Origin: CAYHIN01 sp964356705
GTDB lineage: Bacteria; Patescibacteriota; Microgenomatia; CAZETR01; Amesbacteraceae
Direction of reading: 5' to 3'
DNA length: 12,901 nt
Assembly: GCA_964356705.1 (NCBI GenBank)
Contig: CAYHIN010000022.1
Coordinates: 1-12,901 of the forward strand
In this document: piece after piece, positions 4,524 through 12,824 of the stretch
Layout of the letters: the number at the start of each line of letters is the position of its first letter
Numbering within the stretch: position 1 is the first letter of the stretch
Made by a program: the position numbers and the translations under genes
Notes under the pieces: generated by a model
The model's database searches: none
The model's input: only the letters and a program-made list of their open reading frames with translations
What the model was told of the DNA's origin: nothing

Positions 4524-7500
4524 CTACTGAGGAATGGCTGCTGCCTCGGCTGAAACAGGAATTAATCTACCGATGATGACGTTTTCCTTGAGACCCAAGA
4601 GAGGATCGATGCGGCCTTCGACGGCGGCGTCTGAGAGCTGAGATGTGGTCTCGATAAAGGAGGCGGCAGACAGCCATGAACCGGTCTTGAGAGCGGCTCT
4701 CGTTATACCAAGCACGATGACTTGGCCCGTGGCCGGCTCGCCGCCTGCGGCCAAGATCTTGGAATTTTCGTCCTCAAACAAGGCGCGGTCGATGATGTCT
4801 CCGGGAAGAAGAGCGGTGTCCCCTTGGGTCAGAATTCTGACCCGATCACTCATTTTTCTGACTATCACTTCAAAGTGTTTGTCGTGGATAGAAACTCCCT
4901 GAGATTCGTAGACTGCTTGGATCTCGTCGATCAAATATTCTTGGGTGCCACGGAGACCTCTAACTTCGAGAACTTCCTTGATATCCAAGGATCCGGCTGC
5001 CAACTGACTGCCAGCAGACACGAGATCGCCATCGGCAACTTTCAGCTCGGCTGCCAGAGCAATTATGTACTCGCGCTCTTCGACAGGCTTGACGGCTGTG
5101 TTTCTGACACGAACTTTGTAGCCATCCTCGGTCTCGGTGATCTCGACTTTCCCGGCAATTTCCGCCAAAGGAGAGACCATCTTGGGGGTTCTGGCTTCGA
5201 AGAGCTCTTCGATCCTGGGCAAACCTTGGGTCACGTCGACGTTTCCGAGAGTCTTGGCACCTTGCTTACCGTGTAGGGTCATCTGAGTACCTGGCTCACC
5301 GATACTTTGGGCGGCGACTACTCCTACGGGGTCACCGATGGTCGTAGACTTTAGGGTCGCTAGACTAAATCCGTAACACTTGGCACACAAACCGTACTTG
5401 GCATTACAAGTCAGTGGAGATCTGACGATGACTTCGTCTAGGTTGGCTGCTTCAATAGCGGCCACTTCGGCTTCGTCGATCATGTCACCTTTGGCGACCA
5501 AAACCTTACCCTCTTTGTCCTGAATATCGGCCCCAGCATAGCGACCGTAGATGCGAGCGGCAAAGACTTTGGACCTACGCCCTGATCTGTAGATGGACAG
5601 GCCGGAAGTAGTGTGACAATCCTCGAGGCGAACGATGGCGTCGTGGGCGACGTCTACCAAACGGCGAGTGAGGTAACCGGCGTCTGCGGTACGAATGGCG
5701 GTATCGGATAGACCCTTGCGCTCTCCTCTTGCTGCGGTCACGTATTCAAAAGAAGAAAATCCTTGGCGATAGTTGTTTTTGATGGGCAAATCGACGATGC
5801 GACCGGAAGGATCGACGACGAGACCTCGCATGGCGGAAATCTGACGAACTTGGTCACGAGATGCGCGACCCACCTGGGCGTCGATGATGAGGCGAATGTG
5901 ATTTGCGGAGTCGAAGAGCTCCCAAGTCTTGTCTGCCAATTTCTCAGTGGTCTCGATCCAGACCTCTTGGGAAAGTCTGCGCTTTTCTTCTTGGGTGATA
6001 AGACCCATGGAGAAGTTTGACTCGACTTCGGAAATGCGGTCATTGGCAGCTGAGATGATGCTTTCTTTCTCGGGGCTGACCACACAGTCGGTGATACCGA
6101 CGGACAGACCTGAGATAGTGCCGGCCCAGAAGCCTGTGTTTTTGACATCGTCGATCATCTTGACGATGGTCTCGGCGTCATACATCTTGAAGGCTTTTCT
6201 AAAGAGTTCCACGATGACACCACGGCGGACGTCTTGGTTTACGAACTGGAGTTCCTTGGGCAAAATCTCGTTGAAGAGAATTCTCCCCACGGTGGTATCA
6301 ATGACTTTGCCATTGAGACTGACTTTGATGGCCTGGCGCAACTTCAGATTGCCAGTATGGTAGGCCAAGACGGCCTCTTGGGCGGTGGCCAAAACTGAAG
6401 TATGAGGCGTAACTGAGGCATCGATGGAAGTCAGGTAATAATTTCCCAAAGCGATATCTTTGGTTGAAGGAATACTGATAGGAGTACTGTCGGATGGCTT
6501 TCTGAGGTTGTTTTCTGGAGTCATGAGAGCTTTGACCTCGGCTATGGATTTTTCACTCAAAGGTACGTGAACTGCCATCTGATCTCCGTCGAAGTCAGCG
6601 TTGAAACCGGCGCAGATACAGGGATGAATCTTGATGGCTGAACCCTCGACCAAAATGGGATAGAAAGCCTGGATAGACAGCTTGTGCAAAGTGGGAGCAC
6701 GGTTGAGGAGAACTGGATGATTTTTGGTGATCTCTTCCAAGATGTCAAAAACCTCAGGAGGTCTGGACTCCAGCAAATTCTTGGCGGATTTTACATTTGG
6801 AGCTAGACCCTGGACGATCATCTGGCGCAAGACAAAAGGTTTGAACATTTCGAGAGCCATGTCTTTTGGCAATCCACATTGATTGATCTTCAGCTCTGGT
6901 CCGACCACGATGACGGAACGACCGGAATAGTCTACGCGCTTACCCAAGAGATTTTGTCTAAAGCGACCCTGCTTGCCGCGAAGCATGTCAGACAAAGACT
7001 TGGACTTGGCGGCGGCTGGAAGTCTGGTCGTGCGAGTGGCTCTCTGAGTAGAGTCGATCAGAGCGTCGACGGCTTCTTGTAACATGCGCTTTTCGTTTCG
7101 CAAAATGATCTCAGGGGCGCCCAGATCCATCAGATGCTTTAGGCGATTGTTACGATTGATGACTCTGCGATACAAATCGTTCAGATCGGAGCTGGCAAAA
7201 CGACCTCCAGAAAGCTGGACCATAGGGCGCAGATCTGGCGGGATGACAGGAAGAGTAGAGAGAATCATCCAGGCGGGATTGACGCCGGATCTTTTTAGAC
7301 CGTCGACGACTCTGAGTCTCTTGGTGGCTTTGATGTGGCGCTGACCGGTGGAACTACCGACTTCGACGCGTAAGTCCGCTCCGAGCTTGGAAAGATCGAT
7401 ATTTTTTATGACGTCGAGCAAGCTCTCGGCTCCCATGCCAACAGTGGCGAACTCGAGACAATCGTACTCGATCAACTTGGCGTATTCGTCCTCTGAAATG

Positions 7501-8270
7501 ATGCTGGCAAGTCTAATCGAAGATACGATGTCTGAGAGTAACTGGTAGATACTCACGGTCTTGTCTGCTTCTAGAATCTCTTGCTCACGCAAAGCTTGGA
7601 TCTGCTGCTTGAGCTTCAGACCAGCTTGGTCGAGACTCAAAGCTCTGGCGTCGTCGCTTTTCTTTTGGGACTTGAGGTCTGCGAGAAGCTCGTCGCCGTC
7701 TTTTTGGGCGCGAGCAATGCGGCCTTCGTAATCTTTTTTGATCTCTTCTCTCTTGCCGGCGGCTTGCTTTTTTAGAGATTCCACGGTCTTGTCCTGGTGC
7801 TTGGTATCAACAGATGTGACGATGTACTGGGCAAAGTAGACTACTGACTCGAGAGCCTTGGGAGAGACGTCCATAAGAAGAGACAACTTAGAAGGAGCCC
7901 CTTTGAAGTACCAGACGTGGGCGACGGGACAAGCCAGGGTAATGTGACCCATGCGCTCACGACGCACCCGACTGTGGGTAACTTCGACGCCACATTTGTC
8001 ACAAATGATGCCCTTGTAACGAATCCTCTTGTACTTGCCACAGTAACACTCCCAATCTTTGACTGGGCCAAAGATACGCTCGTCGAAAAGACCATCTTTT
8101 TCAGGACGCAGAGTCCTATAATTGATAGTCTCGGGCTTGGTGACCTCACCGTGAGACCAAGCCTTGATGACTTCATCTGAGGCCAGCTTGATCTGCAGAC
8201 TCTTGAAGTCCGCAATGTTTTTGAATGAATCACGAATGTGATCTATCTTTGTGTCGTCTTTTTTAGCCAT
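4524..8270 (-). CDS. rpoC: DNA-directed RNA polymerase subunit beta' with atypical trigger loop
   Basis: 1248 residues, complete and compact (E. coli 1407). The N-terminal zinc site is Cys75, Cys77, Cys90 and Cys93. The active-site motif NADFDGDQMAVH carries Asp559, Asp561 and Asp563 for catalytic Mg2+. A Lys/Glu-rich coiled segment lies at about 165-235. The second zinc site uses the Cys of LEDCHTTSG and those of TCNAKYGLCAKC. Two normally near-invariant elements differ. The bridge-helix N-terminal hinge reads YVTAARGERKG (843-853) instead of YFISTHGARKG. The trigger loop reads GTQMTLHGKQGAKTLG (about 994-1009) instead of GTQLTMRTFHTGG, so the positions of E. coli R933 and H936 are His1000 and Gln1003. 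The DNA in both places reads cleanly with no frameshift. The start overlaps the rpoB end by 8 nt. Confidence 0.98.
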   Translation of the reverse strand: MAKKDDTKIDHIRDSFKNIADFKSLQIKLASDEVIKAWSHGEVTKPETINYRTLRPEKDGLFDERIFGPVKDWECYCGKYKRIRYKGIICDKCGVEVTHSRVRRERMGHITLACPVAHVWYFKGAPSKLSLLMDVSPKALESVVYFAQYIVTSVDTKHQDKTVESLKKQAAGKREEIKKDYEGRIARAQKDGDELLADLKSQKKSDDARALSLDQAGLKLKQQIQALREQEILEADKTVSIYQLLSDIVSSIRLASIISEDEYAKLIEYDCLEFATVGMGAESLLDVIKNIDLSKLGADLRVEVGSSTGQRHIKATKRLRVVDGLKRSGVNPAWMILSTLPVIPPDLRPMVQLSGGRFASSDLNDLYRRVINRNNRLKHLMDLGAPEIILRNEKRMLQEAVDALIDSTQRATRTTRLPAAAKSKSLSDMLRGKQGRFRQNLLGKRVDYSGRSVIVVGPELKINQCGLPKDMALEMFKPFVLRQMIVQGLAPNVKSAKNLLESRPPEVFDILEEITKNHPVLLNRAPTLHKLSIQAFYPILVEGSAIKIHPCICAGFNADFDGDQMAVHVPLSEKSIAEVKALMTPENNLRKPSDSTPISIPSTKDIALGNYYLTSIDASVTPHTSVLATAQEAVLAYHTGNLKLRQAIKVSLNGKVIDTTVGRILFNEILPKELQFVNQDVRRGVIVELFRKAFKMYDAETIVKMIDDVKNTGFWAGTISGLSVGITDCVVSPEKESIISAANDRISEVESNFSMGLITQEEKRRLSQEVWIETTEKLADKTWELFDSANHIRLIIDAQVGRASRDQVRQISAMRGLVVDPSGRIVDLPIKNNYRQGFSSFEYVTAARGERKGLSDTAIRTADAGYLTRRLVDVAHDAIVRLEDCHTTSGLSIYRSGRRSKVFAARIYGRYAGADIQDKEGKVLVAKGDMIDEAEVAAIEAANLDEVIVRSPLTCNAKYGLCAKCYGFSLATLKSTTIGDPVGVVAAQSIGEPGTQMTLHGKQGAKTLGNVDVTQGLPRIEELFEARTPKMVSPLAEIAGKVEITETEDGYKVRVRNTAVKPVEEREYIIALAAELKVADGDLVSAGSQLAAGSLDIKEVLEVRGLRGTQEYLIDEIQAVYESQGVSIHDKHFEVIVRKMSDRVRILTQGDTALLPGDIIDRALFEDENSKILAAGGEPATGQVIVLGITRAALKTGSWLSAASFIETTSQLSDAAVEGRIDPLLGLKENVIIGRLIPVSAEAAAIPQ

Positions 8271-11200
8271 GGTCTTCTGCGGTCTCTTCGACCAGCTTCA
8301 ACTCGCCCGATTTAACATCATCCTGGGCTCCTAATTGTACAGCATCATCTGATGCGTCGTCTGAGGCTGTAGTAGTAGTCTTGGTCGTAGTATCGTCTGA
8401 GGCTTTGATCTGAACCCCAAGCGGGATGATCTGGAGACCCAAACTCTGGAGCTCTTTGACCAAAACGTTGAAGGACTCGGGGACAGAACTCGTCGGGATA
8501 TCGGTACCTTTGACGATGGCCTCGAAGGCTTTGGCCCGACCCACGACGTCGTCGGACTTGATGGTCAACATCTCTTGCAGAGTATGAGAAGCACGGTGAG
8601 CCTCGAGCGCCCAGACTTCCATCTCTCCCAATCTTTGGCCTCCCATTTGGGCTTTACCACCGAGCGGCTGCTGGGTGACCAGAGAGTATGGCCCGGTTGA
8701 TCTAGCATGAGTCTTGTCCTCGACCATGTGGTGCAACTTGAGGATGTAGCCGACGCCAACCACGGTAGGCTCGATCCAGCGCTGACCGGTGCGACCGTCG
8801 TAGAGATAGGCCTTGCCNNNNNNNNNNNNNNNNNNNNNNNNNNNNNNNNNNNNNNNNNNNNNNNNNNNNNNNNNNNNNNNNNNNNNNNNNNNNNNNNNNN
8901 NNNNNNNNNNNNNNNNNCTTGTCTCCGACGCTGATCTTTCGCAATTGGGCGACTTTGATGACTACGCGCTTGTTTACACCTGGGGGGAGCTCGTCGCCTC
9001 CTTCACGGTCCAATACATGAATATCGATGACGGTACCGCGCTCGCCGTGTGGCACGCGAAGTGAAGTATCGCGGACGTCTCGGGCTTTTTCTCCGAAGAT
9101 GGCGCGCAAAAGTCTCTCTTCGGCGGAGAGCTCGGTCTCGCCTTTGGGAGCAATCTTGCCTACCAAAATATCATTTGGACCGACTTCGGAACCGACAGTA
9201 ATAATACCTTCGGCGTCTAAATGGGCCAGATAAACTTCACCGACATTGGGAATATCGCGAGTCAGCTCTTCGGGACCCAGTTTGGTGTCTACCATGTCTG
9301 CCTCATATTCCTCGACGTGGATGGAAGTGAGAAGATCCTGGGTAACTAGACGATCAGAGATGACGATGGCGTCTTCGTAACCGAGTCCGTCTAAAGAGGC
9401 GTAGGCAATAGTCAGATTTTGGCCGAGGGCGATCTCACCATTTTGGGTGGAAGGACCGTCGATCAAAAGCTGTCCTGAAGTAATCTTTTGGCCCATGGTG
9501 ACCACTGGGACCTGGTTGAAACAAGAGCTCTGAGAAGTGCGCTTGAACTTGATGAGATGATAAGTCTCGACGTCACCTTTGAGAGTTATATTTTCGGCCG
9601 CTTCGACTACCTCTGGTTTCTTGTCTAACTTGATACTGATCTTTTCGGCGTCTACATATGAGACTACGCCTGCGTGCCTGGCATACACACACCAACCGAG
9701 GGACTTGGCAATGTCTACTTCCATACCGGTGCCTACGACTGGACTCTCGGATTTGAGAAGCGGGACGGCTTGGGTCTGCATGTTTGAACCCATGAGCGCG
9801 CGGTTGGCAGCGTCGTTGGCCACAAAAGGAATGAGAGAAGCAGAAGCTCCGACTAGCTGCCTGGGAACTGCGTCAATGAAATCGACCTGGCTCGCTGGAC
9901 CTTCGGAGAAAGTGTTTTGGTAGCGAACTGGGAGCCAGGTATCGGTGATGAAACCTTCGGAATCGGTCTGGACGTCGCCGTGACTGATGCGGTAGCTCTC
10001 TTCGTCGTCGGCTGACAGATACACGATCTGATCGGTGACTTTGATGCGAGTCTGGCCACCTTTTTCGATCTTGTCCACTTTTCTGTAGGGAACTTCTAGG
10101 AAACCATAGCTATTTATACGAGCATAGAGGGCCAGATAAGTGACCAAACCGATGTTTGCACCTTCGGGAGATCTGATGGGGTCGATACGACCATATTGGC
10201 TGGAATTGACGTCGCGAATACTAAATGAGGCGCGCTCGCGAGTAATACCGCCTCTTCCCATGACGGTGAGACGTCTCAAATGATCGATCTCAGAAAGGGG
10301 GTTGGTCTGCTCCAAAATCTGGGAGAGCTGAGAGCTTCTGAAAAATTCGTTGACGGAGGCAATAACTGGCCTGGCATTGACGAGCTGAGTGGGAGACACT
10401 AGATCCTCAGTTGAGACCAAACTCATCTTTTCTTTGATGGTGCGTTCAAGTCGCAAGAGACCGTCTCTGAAAGCAGTCTGGGCGACTAGTTCGCCGACAC
10501 AGCGGAGTCTGCGATTGGCTAGATGATCAATGTCGTCGATCTTTCCGACGCCATTTTGTAGACCAATCAGATATTTGATAGTGCCCACTAGATCGTCGCG
10601 GGTCAAGATGAGCTGCTCTGAGGTGAAAGATAGGCGCTTGTTGAGCTTGTATCTGCCGACCTTGCCGAGGTCGTAACGTCTGGGATTGAAGAAGAGGTCA
10701 AAAGCTAGGCGCTGGGCGTTTTCTAAGACGATGGGCTCACCGGGGCGCATCTTTTTGTAGATCTCGATCAAGGCCTCTTCGGTGGTCTTGGTAGGATCCT
10801 TGGCCAGAGTGGCGTCCAGATATGTGTGATCTTTGTCGGTATCAACTCCCTTAAAAAGCTCTAGGATCTGAGCATTATCTGAATAACCCATGGCGCGAAG
10901 AAGAGTGGTGACTGGGAATTTGCGTCTGCGATCAATGCGAACGGTGATGGCGTCGCCGCGGGCGACTTCGAACTCGAGCCAGGTGCCTCTAATTGGGCGC
11001 AGCTCGGCGGTGTGGAGAAGGCGGCCAGAGGCGGTATCTAGCTCTGAGCCAAAATAAACGCCCGGGGAACGGACGATTTGGTTGATGACTGCTCTTTCGA
11101 CACCGTTAATAATAAAGGTGCCACGGTCGGTCATCTGAGGAAGATCGCCCAAGAAGACTTCGCCGGTCGTAGTCTTGCCGGTCTGCTTGTTTGTCAATTT

Positions 11201-11467
11201 GGCCTGGACGCGCAGAGGGGCTGAGTAGGTGAGACCTTTTTTGAGAGCGTGGGAAGGGGTGATAGTGGCTTTTTCGACGGAGTGACCACCGAGCTCGAGG
11301 TGCCAATTTTTTGAAGTGAAGTCTTCGATAGGAGTGATCTCGGCGATAGCATCACGGGCTCCGACTTCGAGAAACCACTTCCATGAGTCTAGCTGAATTT
11401 GATTGAGGCTCAGTTTGGGTAAATTGGTGTAGGATTTACCCCAGTAAAGACGTTGTGATTGCGACAT
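8263..11467 (-). CDS. rpoB: DNA-directed RNA polymerase subunit beta (interrupted by assembly gap)
   Basis: The start is taken at the ATG at 11467 (MSQSQRLYWGKSYTNLP); the open frame upstream is leader RNA. There are 850 codons before the gap, ending RKISVGDK, where Lys850 corresponds to catalytic K1065 of E. coli. A further 184 follow it, beginning GKAYLYDGRTGQRW. The missing piece should contain MAGRHGNKG, with the second catalytic lysine, and the NPLGVPSRMN region: about 85-110 residues, so the real gap is likely nearer 255-330 nt than 100. The two sides are out of frame across the 100 Ns, an assembly artefact. The rifampicin-site segment (about 379-404) reads SSQLSQILEQTNPLSEIDHLRRLTVMG. 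After LVKELQSLGLQIIPL the protein has an unusual Ser/Asp/Thr-rich tail of about 45 residues. rpoB has its own promoter and overlaps rpoC by 8 nt. Confidence 0.97.
8818..8917. other. Assembly gap of 100 Ns
   Basis: Exactly 100 Ns, the conventional placeholder for a gap of unknown length, inside rpoB. Flanking codons on the minus strand are GDK before it and GKAYLYDG after it, both in real RpoB sequence. The reading frame does not carry across 100 nt, so the length is not literal. Confidence 0.98.
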
Positions 11468-11505
11468 CGCTGTTGATTTGGGCGGGAGTTGGTTGCTACT
11501 TTCTG

Positions 11506-11562
11506 AAAAAAACAAAAAGGCGCTGTTGATCGCGCAAATTATCGGCAACTTGTATTGCCGAT
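11506..11562 (-). promoter_or_regulatory. rpoB leader hairpins and U-rich tract (attenuator-like)
   Basis: In the rpoB 5' leader, transcribed on the minus strand, the first hairpin is ATCGGCAA-TACAAG-TTGCCGAT (11562-11541), a perfect 8-bp stem. It is followed by GCGC-GATCAACA-GCGC (11535-11520), a 4-bp GC stem. Then comes TTTTTGTTTTTTT (11518-11506, 12 of 13 U in RNA). The GATCG at the 5' edge of hairpin 1 could instead pair with the CGATC in the second element, so alternative folds are possible. This resembles an attenuator or pausing element controlling rpoBC, but the terminator stem is short. Function is inferred. Confidence 0.45.
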
Positions 11563-11576
11563 CTCAATTAGCTTTG

Positions 11577-11605
11577 GTTATAGCAGTTATATCATGGCTT
11601 GTCAA
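11577..11605 (-). promoter_or_regulatory. Near-consensus sigma70-type promoter for rpoBC
   Basis: On the minus strand, TTGACA (11605-11600, perfect -35), a 17-bp spacer, then TATAAC (11582-11577, 5 of 6) preceded by TG at the extended position. The -35 lies inside the last codons of mltG and the -10 just after its TGA stop. The predicted start, near 11570-11575, gives a leader of about 105 nt before the rpoB ATG. It lets rpoB-rpoC be expressed independently of cell-wall genes upstream. Confidence 0.85.
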
Positions 11606-12545
11606 CTAGATATCTTTGGACGTTTGCGTTGTGCTCGGGGAGGGTCCCCGCAAAGTAAGTCACGCCGTCGCCCCCTGTCAAATAGTACAAATAGTCCGTG
11701 GTCTCCGGGGCCAGAGCTGCCTGAATAGAGGCTAGACCGGGGCTCGCTATGGGACCTGGCGGAAGACCGGGGTGAAGATAGGTGTTGTAGGCGGAGGGAA
11801 GCTTAGTATCAAAAATTGGCTTCCAGTATTCTGTGACTCCCAGCGAATCCCGGGCGTATTGGACAGTGGCGTCGATCTGGAGGGCCATGCCGATCTCAAG
11901 ACGGTTGTAGAGCACGGAGGCGACTTTTGGTCTGTCTGTCCCCTCGCGGGCTTCACGCTCGATCATGGAAGCGATAATGAGGACGTCGCGGTCAGCGGGA
12001 AGTGTAAGGCCAGACTTTTTGGCAAAGTTTTTGGCAAAAATGGCTAGTGCTGAATCTACAGATACGTCTGTGGGGACTAAATACGTGTCTGGGAAAAGCT
12101 GGCCCTCGAGACTCACAGTTTTGGCCAAAAAATCGGCAGTATCAAAGCCCGGGATGGTCTCACCTAAACGGGCGGCTACTTGCTGCCTGCGGAAGCCCTC
12201 AGGGATGGTCACCCAGAGATCTTTGGGGCCGGCCACTAAAATCCCAAAGACTTCGACTAGGGTCTGGCTCTGCGAAACCAAATATGCGCCGGGCTTGATC
12301 TTTTGGTCTAGACCTAAAATCCGGAGGTAAATCTTGGCGGCTAAATCTGATTTGATAAGCTGTTTTGAATGCAGATCTGAGATAGTCTGGGAGGCGGTTT
12401 GATTTTTGGGGATTGTAAAACTGACGGTCCTATCTGAGCTGGGAACGGGAGCTGCGGAGTAGCTGTCCCAAAGGAGGTAGCCTGCGACAGCGCTAGAAAT
12501 AGCGATAACAAGGAGACACAACAGAAGGAGAAAGACTTTTTTCAC
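11592..12545 (-). CDS. mltG: Endolytic murein transglycosylase MltG (YceG-like)
   Basis: 317 residues. MltG cleaves nascent peptidoglycan glycan strands at the outer face of the cytoplasmic membrane. An N-terminal membrane anchor (about 4-26, FLLLLCLLVIAISSAVAGYLL) is followed by a LysM-like region (about 40-115, with FTIPKNQTASQTISDL and IPEGFRR). The YceG catalytic domain comes next: EGQLFPDTY (147-155), IIASMIEREAR with catalytic Glu196, VLYNRL (211-216), LQIDATVQYA (222-231), and the NTYLHPGLPPGPIASPG block (254-270). The start is GTG overlapping the upstream TAG as TAGTG, giving the anchor directly at the N-terminus. It sits downstream of ruvX, a frequent pairing in bacteria. Confidence 0.96.
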   Translation of the reverse strand: MKKVFLLLLCLLVIAISSAVAGYLLWDSYSAAPVPSSDRTVSFTIPKNQTASQTISDLHSKQLIKSDLAAKIYLRILGLDQKIKPGAYLVSQSQTLVEVFGILVAGPKDLWVTIPEGFRRQQVAARLGETIPGFDTADFLAKTVSLEGQLFPDTYLVPTDVSVDSALAIFAKNFAKKSGLTLPADRDVLIIASMIEREAREGTDRPKVASVLYNRLEIGMALQIDATVQYARDSLGVTEYWKPIFDTKLPSAYNTYLHPGLPPGPIASPGLASIQAALAPETTDYLYYLTGGDGVTYFAGTLPEHNANVQRYLVDKP

Positions 12546-12742
12546 TATATTTCTTCAAAGAGGGCGCGGCGATATTTTCCGTTGCCTTCCTTGATGAAAA
12601 TGCGACCACATTTGGCACAAGTGATCTTTTCACCTGCGGCGTGTTTCTCAGCTTTTGTCACATCCAGATCGGTGCCGCAACCTACACAACGACCTTGGGA
12701 AAGGAGCCACGCTTGGACTGGAGCAATGACATTTCTGAACAT
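12545..12742 (-). CDS. Small zinc-ribbon protein, function unknown
   Basis: 65 residues with two CxxC knuckles: Cys19-Val-Gly-Cys22 and Cys42-Ala-Lys-Cys45, a spacing typical of a zinc ribbon. No signal peptide or membrane segment is seen; the N-terminus MFRNVIAPVQAWLLSQG is a possible amphipathic helix, and the C-terminus is basic then acidic (KYRRALFEEI). I do not recognise the family. It is translationally joined to mltG (TAGTG) and has its own promoter, with a -10 only 6 nt before the ATG. A role linked to nucleic acids, or as a small partner of neighbouring genes, is possible, but nothing in the sequence decides it. Confidence 0.8.
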   Translation of the reverse strand: MFRNVIAPVQAWLLSQGRCVGCGTDLDVTKAEKHAAGEKITCAKCGRIFIKEGNGKYRRALFEEI

Positions 12743-12748
12743 TGTGTT

Positions 12749-12777
12749 ACCTTACTATGTGAAAGAGAGGGAGTCAA
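12749..12777 (-). promoter_or_regulatory. Promoter for zinc-ribbon gene and mltG (probably leaderless)
   Basis: On the minus strand, TTGACT (12777-12772, 5 of 6), a 17-bp spacer, then TAAGGT (12754-12749; weak in the middle but with the key T, A and final T). The sequence AACACA and the ATG follow. The 6-nt distance to the ATG equals that at rpsL, placing the transcription start at the start codon. Confidence 0.55.
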
Positions 12778-12824
12778 TACTGCGCGGGTGAGTTAGGACC
12801 CATAAGTCGTATTGGACCAACAAG

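Noticed and set aside
4524..8270. UGA recoding (code 25), as in some CPR lineages
   Set aside because: No gene needs in-frame UGA to be read through, and UGA ends rpsL, rplQ, mltG and ruvX.
8702..8934. rpoB as a frameshifted pseudogene
   Set aside because: The apparent frame change is caused by the 100-N placeholder; both flanks encode intact, conserved RpoB sequence.
11468..11548. Longer rpoB N-terminus from a TTG at 11548
   Set aside because: The added 27 residues are read from the leader hairpins and U-tract; ATG at 11467 gives a typical RpoB start.
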